From positions 1 through 64,000 of the forward strand of contig JBEWZL010000011.1 in the NCBI GenBank assembly GCA_045837725.1: DNA of 64,000 nt, given 5' to 3'. This document shows, piece after piece, positions 23,903 to 35,404 of this stretch. The DNA comes from Vermamoeba vermiformis. Its lineage: Eukaryota; Tubulinea; Echinamoebida. Below the pieces are notes generated by a model that saw nothing but the letters and a program-made list of their open reading frames with translations, was not told the DNA's origin and ran no database searches. The stretch's first letter is position 1; each line of letters starts with the position of its first letter. The position numbers and the translations under genes are program-made.

Positions 23903-24331
23903 TATTAGGATTGGAACGGAAAATGAACCGGATGCAGATCTAGCGCAACAATCTGTTTTGGCGCGACGCTTCCGAATATTGTACAAAAGTTAGTATTGAT
24001 GCCCAATACTCCATATTGTAAATAAAAAAAAAAGTTAGTGCACGCAAGATCCAGATCATCGAACTAACGGTTTTGGATTATTCCCAATACAAATCGGCAT
24101 TTAGCCGATATGGAAGAAACCCTCGAATAACGTTGACGTCGGACAACAATAAGATTATGATTTTTATTGGCCTGGCTTTGCTTAATTGCGAACTTTTCTC
24201 GGTAAAATTAGTTCATATTTCAGTAATAAAAACAAGCACCACACGAGACCAAACGAAACTTGTTTGGTCGACAATTCATATTATTCAATCGTGCTCAAGA
24301 TCCTAAGCTCCTAGACACTTGTAAAACAGAG
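23903..24331. other. Intergenic region
   Basis: Contains the zinc-finger gene 3' UTR, with an A-rich stretch AATAAAAAAAAAAG near 24020. Open frames here are continuous with the next gene only by chance. Nothing else recognised. Confidence 0.5.
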
Positions 24332-24667
24332 ATGGAAGTCGAATCTCAACAATTTGCTTCATTTACATTTGTTCCCTTGGGAACCTCGCCCGTAAATTGC
24401 AGTACCTCTCCGCAAAGTAATACCAACGTAGTTATACCACTCCCAGTCCAATCTTCGACTCCCAATACGAATTTGCCAGTAGCTAAATCCGTATCTGTTG
24501 TCCAAGCCAAACCTCAGCTAAGGAAAAAAGCAGTGGTGCCAGAGGTTGTTCGAGCACACGAACATGCTACGGCGGAATTAACTATTGCCTTGTCCTTCTT
24601 CAGGAAACCCCGAGACGAGGATGCAGAATTACATGCCGTGGTTGTAGAAGAGATCTACGTTGATTAA
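24332..24667 (+). CDS. Small hypothetical protein
   Basis: One open frame of 111 aa beginning MEVESQQFASFTFVPLG. The first half is rich in Ser, Thr, Pro and Asn and looks disordered. The second half is mixed charge (QLRKKAVVPEVVRAHEHATAELTIALSFFRKPRDEDAELHAVVVEEIYVD) and may form one helix or a small fold. The ATG at 24332 is preferred over an in-frame ATG at 24260, because the upstream stretch looks like 5' UTR. No family is recognised. Poly(A)-type signals lie at about 24825. It has no intron, unusual for this window, so it could be part of a larger spliced gene. Confidence 0.5.
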   Translation: MEVESQQFASFTFVPLGTSPVNCSTSPQSNTNVVIPLPVQSSTPNTNLPVAKSVSVVQAKPQLRKKAVVPEVVRAHEHATAELTIALSFFRKPRDEDAELHAVVVEEIYVD

Positions 24668-25001
24668 TATCATCTAGCGTCTCTTCTATGTGTTAAATAT
24701 ATATGCGATGTACAAATGGTAATAGCGGCGTTTGTAAGATTTGTATAGAAAAGATTTTATGTAAATCTGCTTAATGCTCATGTAATAATCCTTGTAAATA
24801 ACATTGTTTGATATGAAATTAATAAAATAAATATATATTATCCATCTTTAATTATTTAGATTGTTCTTGTCCGCCTCCAGTCCTATTTGCAGCGTTTTTA
24901 TTTTCCGAAAGAATTCTACGCAAAAAAAAGCATAGAGAAATTTTGGATGCGGCTTAAAAAGCTGTTTTGTTTCATTTATTTTATTATTACTGTATAACAC
25001 A
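24668..25001. other. Intergenic region
   Basis: AT-rich spacer holding the 3' UTR of the small gene (AATAAAATAAAT near 24822) and the upstream region of the SR-protein gene. No other feature seen. Confidence 0.5.
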
Positions 25002-26294
25002 ATGTCGTTGTATGTTGGTAGTGTATCGTTCTAACACTCAATAAAAAGGCCTAACATTAAAAAGCGAATAATTATTAATGACGTCACGCTTCTGCAGATC
25101 GGCCTTTGCATTGGATAATTAATTTAATAATAGTAGATACTAATACTTTTATTGCAGGCAATTTACCTGGGGACTTACGTTCTCGGGAATTGGAGGATTT
25201 GTTCCAAAAATATGGACGGATTCGTTATTGCGAGGTCAAATCCGGAAGAGGTAAGCGCAAAAATATTCTCATTTATTTTTAAATATTAGAAAATTAGCTA
25301 ATTTTAAATTTTTTTTAAGGTTTTGGCTTTGTCGAGTTCGATGACACTCGCGATGCCGAAGACGCTCTTGACGCATTAGACGGTAAGTCCTAATAATAAC
25401 TACATACTCCCATACAATAGTACTGATAGTATATTCCTTTGCAGGTACAAATTTTGAAGGCGGTCGCATCCGCGTAGAGTTTTCTCGTCAACGAAGTAAG
25501 TATTTTTCCTTTTCTTAGCAGTGTACTTTCGCTATTTTAAATTCATATAATACTATGTGCTCGTTAAAGTACTCGAGGAGACGGACTATTTTAAGCATTT
25601 ATAATTAACTTGTTCGTAGTCTCGGATTCAGCAGCTACATGACGCGTCATCCACTGAAGAGGGCACACGCGCGTCAAGTTGTTTTAAGTACTTAAATTAT
25701 TTTTATTATAATGCTCATTAAGGCTATTAGTACTTCTCTAAGCCGTGAATTCAAATCCGAAAATTTTTTTTTGCGACTGCATCCGTCTGGCAACGATACT
25801 AATGCTTTTTTCTTATAGGCACCGCGTGCTATAAATGTGGTCGTGAGGGTCACTTTGCACGTGAATGCAGAAGATCGAGATCACGAAGCAGAAGTTATTC
25901 TCGATCGCGTTCCAGATCTAAATCTCGTTCGCGCAGTCGCGGTCGTAGACACCGTTCTCGATCTCGCAGCAGATCGTACTCACGTGGCTCGAGATCTAGA
26001 TCACGCAGCCGTGATGGTCGTCGACGAAGACGTTCACCTTCTGATTCCAGATCGCCTCGAAGAGGTCGATCGAGATCTCGATCCAGATCCAACTCTCGCG
26101 AACGAAGCAGAGAACGCGAGAGATCTCGTTCACCTGCTAAGCACGACACTAAGACTAGTGCTGGCGATAAAGACGCTGTTGGCAAGAAGAGATCTCGTTC
26201 TCGATCTGTGTCAGCCTCACCTGATCGTAAACGTCAACGCACTGACAATGCTACGATTGGAGTGGCGACTACTGAAGACAATACTCATGTTTGA
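25002..26294 (+). CDS. SR splicing factor: RRM, CCHC zinc knuckle and RS domain
   Basis: Five exons: 25002-25020, 25158-25250, 25320-25382, 25445-25495 and 25819-26294. The RRM starts [22 protein letters not shown] (RNP2 LYVGSN), carries RNP1 as GFGFVEFDD and ends [12 protein letters not shown] zinc knuckle [14 protein letters not shown] follows, then a long Arg/Ser repeat domain of about 90 residues and a tail ending DNTHV. This order is that of human SRSF7 (9G8) and plant RSZ proteins, which bind pre-mRNA and promote splice-site choice in the nucleus. The start is firm because the first exon supplies RNP2. The last intron is long (323 nt) for this genome. SRSF7-type genes often regulate their own splicing there, but no poison exon was identified. 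Confidence 0.92.
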
Positions 26295-26355
26295 AATGGG
26301 ATAGCGAGGGACTAGTCTCGATATAGAGTTACCTTATATGCAATCCCATTTCAAA
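26290..26355 (+). repeat. Perfect 13-bp inverted repeat at the SR-protein stop codon
   Basis: TTTGAAATGGGAT (26290-26302) is the exact inverse of ATCCCATTTCAAA (26343-26355), spaced by 40 nt. The left arm includes the TGA stop. The spacer contains a second palindromic patch, GACTAGTC. The transcript could form a stable stem that closes the end of the coding region. Confidence 0.8.
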
Positions 26356-26896
26356 ATGTTGAGTTTGGATGAAGAGCTATTTCTAGCAGAGAGAATAATT
26401 ATAAGCTAATTTTAGTATTATTTTTAATTATTACATAATATTGTACAAAATGGAATAAAATTTATTTAATTTGAAGCACTTGCGAATTGAGATAATTATT
26501 GAGATTTAATTATTGGAGCACAAAAGCGATCGAAACCATTCGAAATCCTTACGCTTTAATACACTATTCGTTGCAGATTATTAACTTAATAATACGTCTA
26601 GTCTGGTGTAGGATCCGATAAAAATGTACCGCTTGCCAAATAAGGGTAAAAACTCAAATTGCACACGCGGGTCGGAACTATTTTATTGGGCCAATAATCC
26701 AGCGGCAAAAATAAAAATCTAATTGCCGACAATATTTGATTAGTTTAAATACAAACACCAAAACCACTACCACATCTGCTTCGTAAGTAATACTGTTTTA
26801 AATCCTTCTCACCTAGAACAACACTGACACCAATACATCATACGCAGATTATAATAGTACGGTTCTAATCTTATTTTTTTCTTATTGTAGAATAAA
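26295..26896. other. Intergenic region downstream of the SR-protein gene
   Basis: Includes the hairpin described at the SR stop codon and AATAAAATTTATTT near 26454. A possible noncoding 5' exon and intron for the next gene lie around 26780-26890 (acceptor TTTCTTATTGTAG). No coding potential seen. Confidence 0.5.
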
Positions 26897-27624
26897 ATGG
26901 CTATGAAAAGAGTAACGCTGCAAGATGTGATCCTTCCAGGAGAGAAATACTGGCGCTTATCGGTAAATTTAGATACCATAATATAGTGATAAAAATATTA
27001 TAATATCAACTGCGAGCCTCGCCAAGGCGATGTTGCATTATGAATTTAAAGACCTCCATCCGAAATTAATTTTATTTCTATTGACAGGAAGTATGGGCTA
27101 ATAATAAGAGACCTGTAAGAATTGTAGCTTTGAGCAAAAATGGCTTTAGAGTGATCGATCCGCTGACTTTGGTACGACATGGGACACGATCCCGTTCTAA
27201 AATTAACTGTTTTTGACATATTGCTTTCATACAGACCGTATTATATGAAATGCCTTTAATCTACATTAAGAGCTACGAATACGGCGTGGACGCATTGAAA
27301 TTAATTTACACCAAGTTGGATGGAGAAGACGTTCAAGTTGAATTTAGACCGAAAAAAGTATGGCGTAATTAATATCATTTTATAGTGACGATCTAATACC
27401 AATCTTAGGGCATGTTGCATAATATGCTGAACTTTAGCACCAAACTGCCAATTGTGGTCTGGATGGAGTCCCTGATCCAAGAAATTGCCCGAGAAAGCAG
27501 TGCGCAAAACTCCTCTGTATCTACACCTCGTTCTATTCGTATGCCCGATGAAGACAGTGGTTCTGAGTCATTATCTTCACCTCGTCGCAATAAGAAGCAA
27601 TACAAAGGTTACAAACAGCTCTAA
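26897..27624 (+). CDS. Small protein, possible FERM-C/PTB-like PH fold
   Basis: Four exons: 26897-26962, 27088-27171, 27235-27357 and 27409-27624, about 162 aa. The core alternates strands: PVRIVALSKNGFRVIDPLTL, TVLYEMPLIYIKSYEYGVDALKLIY, then VQVEFRPKK. It ends with a helix-like MLNFSTKLPIVVWMESLIQEIA. Seven strands and one C-terminal helix is the plan of PH-like folds (PTB, FERM C-lobe). This is a guess from pattern, with no diagnostic motif. The tail (about 45 residues) is Ser/Arg/Lys-rich and likely disordered. All junctions keep frame. Function unknown. Confidence 0.7.
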
Positions 27625-27825
27625 ATCCGTTGAGCAAATTGTATTTTTATCGCTTGTATTATTATATCATATGTACATTAGTATCAAATTTAGCATATTG
27701 CGCTCGCAAGAATCCGATTCGCAGCGGAATAAATTTTAATCTCCCGCTCGAGATTTGTAAAACACGCCAACATTAGGTTAAAACTGTACAAAAGCTCCGC
27801 AAGTTTTTATTTGAGGAGGGTATTA

Positions 27826-27839
27826 AGGCTTATAAGCCT
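27826..27839. repeat. 14-bp perfect palindrome at the 3' end of the VIT-vWA-14-3-3 gene
   Basis: AGGCTTATAAGCCT lies four bases beyond the stop codon (27843-27845, minus). It could form a hairpin in the 3' UTR. Confidence 0.7.
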
Positions 27840-27842
27840 ATT

Positions 27843-30800
27843 TTAAGCCAAGAGCTTTGGCCAATCAAATCGCTGGATCAGATCCAACGCGTTGTTTTCT
27901 TCGAGGTACTGCTCGGCTTTGACGGAGATCATAATGAACTCGCTCACAAATTCCGAGAACAGCTCGTTTAGCCACGCGAGCACGAGAACTGTCGCCCACA
28001 CTGATTCACCGAACTGTTCAAACTGAAAAAAACAACTCGTTAGTTCCGGATCAAATCCAACTTAATCGATTGGAAAATTACGAATATATAAACAATAGTA
28101 CTTCTCAATACCACTATTAATTACGAAACGAGTACTGATAATGAAAAAAAGTAGCTAAATTAAATTTCTTGTACGATTAGGAATATTTGAAATTAATACT
28201 GTTCAATTATATTTGTACTAGTTTAGGCGTACCTCATTATGGCCAATAAATTCTAGGAATTTCTTGCAATCAATATTGAGCACAGGCAGAACTTCGTTCA
28301 ATAACCAGTACCCATCGGGATGTTGCCTGAACAACACTTTGTCCATATCGATCTTATTGCTCATTTTCTTAGTCTTCATCGATACGCTTCTAGTATTATT
28401 ATGACTCGTATCATATTCATTTTCATCGCCGGTCATTTCCGTCAGCTGATCCCGCAACAGTTGCATTCTTATTGTAGAGTCCTTGTACGAATCTTCTGAT
28501 AGGCAATCTAGTTCTGATATTGCATTGTCAAAAGCTTCTTTGCCTATCTTAACCGCCCTAAAAAGGATAAATTAGAAAAATAAAAACTTTTTTCCTTTTT
28601 TGGCTATTATTATCAAATTTTCATTTGCAGGCATAATGAGTTGTAATTACAATGCTATTGATGTCATTTTTGTGGTTAATTAACTTACTTGGCTATATCT
28701 TGCAAGACGTATCGACAGAATGAACTGTATTCGTCAGCGATTTGAAGTGTGTCCGGATGTGTCGGCGACAGATCTGTCTTGAACATTTTCTGCACTGCCA
28801 TGTACTGCTGATCGATTTCTATTTTTAGTGCGTTGAATTCTACGGGATTGAAGTTTGACATTTTGATGAATTCTTCGTGTTTGGGTTTCAACGTCAATTT
28901 TGACACCAAAAGTTCATTTTTCAGTGAAACATCGGCGTGATTGAGTGCGAGTGACTTGTCATAAGGCTTATATGAGCTAATTATAGCCGCATATTGGCTG
29001 TAAAGTGCTTCGATGTCATTTGACAGCTTTTTCATGACGCCTGAAATTTCTGCAATCTTATCCACGTGCTCTTTCTTGTTATTCGCGGCTAACAATTCTT
29101 CTTCTTCATTTCTGCGCAATCTCAGCATTCTCTGAATCGCGCGCTTGTTCACTGAAAAAAAGTTCAGTGAAACAATTCTTTAGTTTTTGTTTTTCCTAAT
29201 TTAGTAATCGGAGTTTTACGTACTGATATGCTCTTCGAATAATTCTCCGAGTTGTTTTTGTTCTTCGTAATTCAACGGTTGAGAATTTGCAATTTTTTCA
29301 CGGAGATCTGGTTTGCTGTCGAGCACGGAGGGCGGAACTTCTTTGTATTTTTCTTCTCTATTGTCAACATTGAATTTCAAATTCAATTCTTCGTTGAACT
29401 GAGCGCTGGATTGACACTCGTAGTTTGGAATTTCAATCGTGAAGCTGATTGGTGGTTCTTCTTCCACGGGCTGAGTATCCACGACCACTGCTGAATAGAC
29501 ACAATTAGTACTATTAGACTACAGACTATATTTTTCACGTCAATCATTTGTTAGCTTGATTGGTTCGATCGTTTTACCAAGTGTCAAAGTGTCAAAAAAT
29601 GACCTCACGAATTGAATAAAATTGGATTTAAATTGATAGTAATGGTGATTTAAGAGTTTTTTATATGTGTACGTACCAGGCTCAGGCACGGTCAAATCAA
29701 GTCCCTCCATGATCATCGTGGCGTAGCTCGGTGTGCCCGTGTTTTTGATCTCGGTCAGCACGAAGGCAGTGTACGGCGACAGCACGTTGAATGTCAGCGA
29801 CAAGTTCATGACGGACTCAATGGCCTTGCTTGACTTGTGCGATCTCAAGTGCGAGATCAATGCGCCGCACGTGATGGTGTGCAGTCCTGCCCCATCTACA
29901 TGTTTGGGCATCGTAAGCCTAATTAGGAAATATCAGAATGAGCTATTGCCTTATATGGAAAGTGTACTCGGCGGGGGTGGGGTACTTACGGTGTCGTAGT
30001 GCCATTAGATGTCATTTGCAGGGCGCGAGTGGGCTTTGAATTCATGAACCCATAAAAAGTATATTTTCTGTTCGGAGCGAGCGGCAACTCGATTTTCTCT
30101 GAATATTCGTTCACTGAACCGAATTCTTCACCCAATGCGGCCAATTTGACAGGCACGCCAAAGTCAAGTGTCACTGATGGAGGACCGAACATGACATCTG
30201 TCACACAAAAGTGTCAATAAATTTTCGCAAAGATTTGTGGTACTGACGACCATTGTCGGTTGAAATTTTTGCAAAGATTAGTGACTTACGCTGCAACAAG
30301 CCAATGATGCGCGACTGCAACGAACTGCTGTGGATGTGTTTGACAATCAACGACTGACCCTTGCCGTGCAGTGCGATGTTGATCAGATCTTGTTCGACGA
30401 CATCGCTGCCAATGCCGATAGTGTACACTGATGATTGGTGCGCGTGGGCATCGATCAGATCCAAAATTTTGGTTTGATCCGTGAATTGGCCGTCCGTCAA
30501 CAAGAACACCACGCGCGGAATAATCTCGCCCTGAGATACCATTCATGAATCAGTAAAAATTGTTGCAAAGATTCAGATTTTTTTTTCGTTTTTTCTAACG
30601 TTAGCGTGTGAGACTCACGTCTTTTCCTTTTAAGGAAGGTGCTTCTAAGACAGCTTTCAGTGGCTCGTACACTTTGGTGTCGCACATATTGGCATTCGAG
30701 TCATCGGAATATTTCATGGCCTCTTGGACTGACTCGGACGTCAACGATTTGCTTTCCTAAAAAGGAAATGTCTCAGGTCCAAGCATTAATTATCACTGAT

Positions 30801-32393
30801 AGAATTGAATTCTTACGGGCCACAACAAGCAGAATCGATCGCCAAATCGGACAATGTTGAATTTGCTGTTTGAAGGCAATGACGCTAAAAATAGTTTCAA
30901 CGCTCCTACAACCGGCCACTTTCAGTATTATTACCAAATAAGGAAATTAATGATACGAGTACGTACTGCACGCTTGTGTGATCTTCTCGCCGCTCATAGA
31001 ACCAGAACAATCGAGTATGAACACCACTTCGCGCTCTTGTTTCAGTGCTAAGCGTTGTTGCGCCGTGAACGGGACACCTGAACAAAAAAATTGTCACTAC
31101 TAAAGAGCAAACAACTAATACACAATAAAACAAGATATATTATTGCATTATAATAGCATATTTAAATTACAGCGTAAAAGTTAATTAAATTGAAAATTGG
31201 TCAGTTCCGGTTAGATAAATTGTGCAAATAAATTAACTTGGTTGCTAGGCGTAGTAAAATATTAAGGGAGTAATAAATGTTAGTATTGTTATTACTATGG
31301 GTACGTACTGAACGAAGCCATAAAAGCAAAAGGAAATTGTTGAAAGTCATGGCACTCTTCGACCACGTAACTCGGCTCAGGTTTGACGGATCTGATTGTC
31401 AGATCGATCGATCGGAACACTCGGAGATCTGTTTGTGACACTTCAATGACAGCGGTATTGCCTAAAAAGGAAATATTAATATTGAAATTAATGTTAAAGA
31501 CTTGTTATCGTTCTTGGTCTATATAAAACGTACCATCAATCTTTGCATCTATTTTATGATTTTTAGATGTAATTGAATCGATATTTTCGCTTAATTTTAC
31601 GGCGATTGGTTGGATCGTAACAGAGTCGCTGGAAATAAATACATTAGGTAAAGGTTAAATCCATTATTATTTCGATATTAAAATACCTGTATGTCATATT
31701 GAGTGCAGGAAAATTAATTTGACGCGTTTGCTGGTCTTTTTCGAAGTTGTGAGGCGCTAACCACGATAACTTTACGACAGCGACAGATCCGGGCAGGAAA
31801 TTGCCTAAAAATCGGCCCAAAATATTAATTAAATATTATATTGATTTTTAATAAATATTTCCAGCCATTACCAATTGATAGCTCGAAAGTGTTTGGGATC
31901 TTCTCTGACATTTCGCCCATGTAAGCGGTGCCACCGCTGGCAATATGATCGTCATAATTATCTGACGCTACATCTTTGGGCTCTAATGTCGCGTTGTAGC
32001 ATTTACCGTCTGTAACAATAAATTAATGTCAGATGCAATTTTCGAACTCAGTTTTGAACCAAAAGATGTTCGCTTAAACAAATACAAATATATTGTTACC
32101 TTTATATACTTCGAAGCCTTTTAATTGCGCGTTATCGGGCAACGGAAATCCATATTTGACTTCAACTGCGCAATTGTTTTCATTTTTAAAGACCTACAAC
32201 AAAATCTTAGCCTCAATATCTCCCCAGAAGATTATTGTAGTATGCATATTATAGATAGCTTTAACGCGTTTATTACCTGAATCAGCTCGGTATTCGTGGC
32301 AAAATCGTCGATCGAGATCTTAAAATTTCCTTTGACAAGTTTAAGGCCAGCAGCGGTTGCTTGGCTCTGGTCATCTACTTGTGGTTCAAGCAT
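27843..32393 (-). CDS. VIT-vWA protein with an embedded 14-3-3 domain
   Basis: Sixteen exons from ATG 32393 to TAA 27845-27843, about 1,000 aa. The junctions from the vWA domain through the 14-3-3 part to the end were checked and keep one frame. Residues about 20-150 form a VIT domain. Residues about 250-430 form a vWA domain with the MIDAS motif DCSGS. A linker of beta-rich and acidic segments follows. From about 655 ([17 protein letters not shown]) to 875 the sequence is 14-3-3-like, ending [15 protein letters not shown] and [35 protein letters not shown], a near-perfect 14-3-3 signature 2. The last 110 residues ([29 protein letters not shown]) match the C-terminal domain of vWA5A/PARP4-type proteins. 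By eye, the 14-3-3 phosphopeptide residues Lys49 and Asn173 are Glu here. Function unknown; a cytosolic scaffold is plausible. Confidence 0.88.
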
Positions 32394-32548
32394 ATTTAAA
32401 TATCTTTTGATCGAAGATATTAACTTGATGCGTGGTCTTTGACAGATATTTTTGATGAGAATAGATCCTGGTGAAATTTAATTTTTATTTTTTTTGTTCG
32501 TATCGATAGCAATACGCAACTACAATACTGGTATCACAAGTATTATTT

Positions 32549-34508
32549 ATGGAACCTAATCAACCTGCATACAAAGCACTTTACGCGCACTCGCAGTATT
32601 TCCGTATGTTGACCTACTGGCGCAAATGAAAATAGTAATAGTAATAATTATAGATTATTGTATTATAGATTACGCAAATTTTCCTGATCACTATCAATGC
32701 CACGATCTACTGGCAGCACATCCCGAAGTTGAAGAATTAATTTACACAATTGGCGAAAAATGCATATTTGCTATTAATACCGACCAAAATATTAAGGAGA
32801 AGGTACACACATATTTAAAAAATAATAATCAAACAATTTCACGCAACTTAAATTTGAGAAATTACGCGGATTTGGTAATTGCATCCGTAGAGATCGAAGC
32901 TAATTGATATATATATTTAGCGTGTTTATGTACGTGGTCCTAATAATGCTATTCACTTGCCTCAAACACCGATGTCGATTGCAGCGAGCAATAAATACCT
33001 CGCTGTTGGTTATCACGACAGCTTGGTCGAATTTTACGACATTAACAAACGAACGTAAGTAATATATAGCTAGAATAGGACTATATTAGTGCAATTATAT
33101 TAATCGATATTGTTAAGGTTTTTGTTCTCGTGGGAGGCGCATAGTAGTATGATTAATTACCTCGATTTTTATTATGTGGAAGGCAGACCAATTCTATTAA
33201 CAGCCACAAATTATGACTTGGTGATTGGTAAGATTTAATTTAAATATTATTATTTCCTTTTTAGGCATATTACCAAAAAGCTGCTTAAACGGACGATCCA
33301 AATCTGCTGAAACAAATTATTCACTCTAATATATGCTAATATTTTATATTAGCGTATGATGTTGATAACAAACAAGTCCTATATTCGGTGCAATTGCCGC
33401 AAGCAGCAAACGGAGTCAAGATCTCGCCAGACAATCGAACAGTAGCGGTTACAAGTGACACTAGCGACATATATTTCTTTTCGCCTCATGACCTTATTGA
33501 AAGTGGCATGATTAAACTGCAAAAGACAGTCAGAGTGTTCGATCGGCCGATCACACAGTCAATTAGCTGGGATCCCACTTCAAGATACGTAGCGCTTGCG
33601 AGTGAAGGAGATAAGTCTTGTGTAGTCTATGATACCGAAGAAGAGCGAGTTATTAGGAGATATGTTAAGCCAGTAAGTACCATTTATTTAAACAAATGAA
33701 AACATTTATAAAATTTATTTTCTGAGAATTTCTTCCAGTACATTTTACCAGATCTGAAGCCGTTGTTGATTCCAGTAATAATAATATTACTTTTCGTAAT
33801 AATATTGTGAAATAACTGAATAATAATCAACTATTAAGCTCGTAGAATTTTTTAAACAAAAGATCTATTTTTTCTGCGGTAATTAATAGTCTTTATTATT
33901 TAGTATCCAGTTCGTATTGTCAAATTCAATAACTCAATGGAAGCGCCATTATTAGTGATAGGAGAAGATATCAAAACAGTCACAGTTATCGATTACATTC
34001 CGGACTTTCAAGATGCGATTGCAGCGAATGACCCAAATATGCCGTGCGTACGACAGAATGTTAAGAATCATACTGTACATGGTCCTTATCATGTCTTGGG
34101 CATTTGTTTCTCAAAATCTGGAACGAAACTTTATTGGGGTAAGTACGAAAAATTCTTTTTAACTTTAAAATTCAGATTTAATCTTAAAAATGCCATTAAT
34201 AATGTACTAATAGCAAGGTTATTTGATTGGCAATTTACGTTCTTAATATTTGTTTTTGAGGGAAATGGAAAAATGATCCGAATCTAACATTCATTTTATT
34301 AGCGTATTGTGCCACCACGGAAACGTTCGAAGACGGTGGAGATTTTTATAATATTTCCGAGAATACAATAGGCTGCGTTAAATCGCTTAAAGAGACGTGC
34401 ATTCAGTTCATTAGATCTACTCTAGCAGAACATCGAGCGCATTATAAGGGCATTAGGAACCGAGTGACTAAAGAGCTGTTTGAACAGATCAATATTAAGA
34501 CTACATAA
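32549..34508 (+). CDS. WD40-repeat-like protein
   Basis: About eight exons starting MEPNQPAYKALYAHSQ at 32549 and ending TAA 34506-34508, about 480 aa. Blade-like segments recur: AASNKYLAVGYHDSLVEFYDINKRT, FLFSWEAHSSMINYLDF, KISPDNRTVAVTSDTSDIYFF, SISWDPTSRYVALASEGDKSCVVYDTEE and GICFSKSGTKLYWG. The pattern of a strand, a turn with Asp or Asn and a final hydrophobic pair is that of WD40 propellers, although the WD dipeptides are mostly replaced. The N-terminal 100 residues (DLLAAHPEVEELIYTIGEKC) are helical. The junction near 32882-32917 needs a 35-nt intron and is the weakest. No ortholog is recognised. It may act as a protein-interaction platform. Confidence 0.65.
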
Positions 34509-34560
34509 TAATAAAATCCAATAGAGCGTTACAAACTTCGCTTAATCAATCCTAATAGTT

Positions 34561-34586
34561 AGAACAATACTACTTAGTATTGTTCT
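34561..34586. repeat. Perfect 12-bp inverted repeat with 2-nt spacer
   Basis: AGAACAATACTA, CT, TAGTATTGTTCT lie 52 bp after the WD40-like stop codon and before the 3' end of the convergent small gene. It may be a 3'-end hairpin shared by both transcripts or a footprint of an excised element. Confidence 0.85.
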
Positions 34587-34646
34587 TCGGTCTTTCAACG
34601 GTGTATAAACAACTCGAGAAAGCTACTGGTAAGTCCAAAAATCAAT

Positions 34647-34880
34647 TTATTGCGCGATTACTTGGTCCAAATAAGGAATTACACAAGTATAGGCAAAAGT
34701 TTTGTCCGTACAGTTGGTGTTAGGTACATCGTAACTCTTACGTTGGTTTAACATTCGGATTCCATCTTTCTCGCAGTTGAAAATAGATGTAGAATACAAT
34801 TTCAACATAATTCCGCTGTAATTACGTAGATGAAAGATCTCCGAAATTACAAAACTTTGTTTGTTGAATTGTTGCAGCAC
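34647..34880 (-). CDS. Small hypothetical protein
   Basis: A 77-aa open frame (MLQQFNKQSFVISEIFHLRNYSG to CVIPYLDQVIAQ) with three Cys. It is divergent from the small gene at 34963, with 82 bp between the starts, and convergent with the WD40-like gene. No introns are evident and no family is recognised. It may be chance, though the tight divergent spacing is in its favour. Confidence 0.35.
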   Translation of the reverse strand: MLQQFNKQSFVISEIFHLRNYSGIMLKLYSTSIFNCEKDGIRMLNQRKSYDVPNTNCTDKTFAYTCVIPYLDQVIAQ

Positions 34881-34962
34881 ATTCTATTCTTCCTTTCCAA
34901 AAATAAATAGGCCGCGGAAATTATTGTTTACTCAATACTAATTCAACCAACAAACAACACAA

Positions 34963-35200
34963 ATGGAAACCCAGATCGAGGGAACTGTCATCCAAGGTCC
35001 TGCTCAAAACAATGACGTTCATACGCACTGCAGATAATATACTCTATTCCTGCTATACGCACAGACAAGAACAAGCTATCTATGCACCACTCAATCTTGA
35101 GTACCTCGTGGGTCATCGCATCCAGGTCCGTGGAACAGCACACGGACATGATCTCTACCAAGCAGTCATCACTCAAATTTACCGCGATCAAAATCAATGA
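34963..35200 (+). CDS. Small protein, possible OB-fold
   Basis: Starts METQIEGTVIQ at 34963. A 35-nt intron with a weak donor (about 34994-35028) then keeps frame into NILYSCYTHRQEQAIYAPLNLEYLVGHRIQVRGTAHGHDLYQAVITQIYRDQNQ. The total is about 66 aa. The pattern GTVI, a strand pair, then GHRIQVRGTAHG resembles small OB-fold proteins, in which a GxxVxVxG strand crosses the barrel. If the intron is not real, the frame from ATG 35012 gives 62 aa. Function unknown. Confidence 0.5.
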
Positions 35201-35404
35201 ATAAGGTTTCATAACCTGAATTATGTTTGGGATAGTATAAATAAATTATTTCATATTCATTCACCGGATTTGCAAAAAAAAGAATTGTACCCATTTCGCT
35301 GGATCGACCACGAATAATTGCGTCACCCATCAATTATAGTAGCGATCATCATGTTCATTAATAATGGAATTTACCACGATTTACAGACTCCAAAAGAATT
35401 CCGT

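Noticed and set aside
25837-26304. Long open frames on both strands over the RS domain
   Set aside because: Low-complexity Arg/Ser codons leave other frames open; only the frame that continues the RRM and zinc knuckle is supported.
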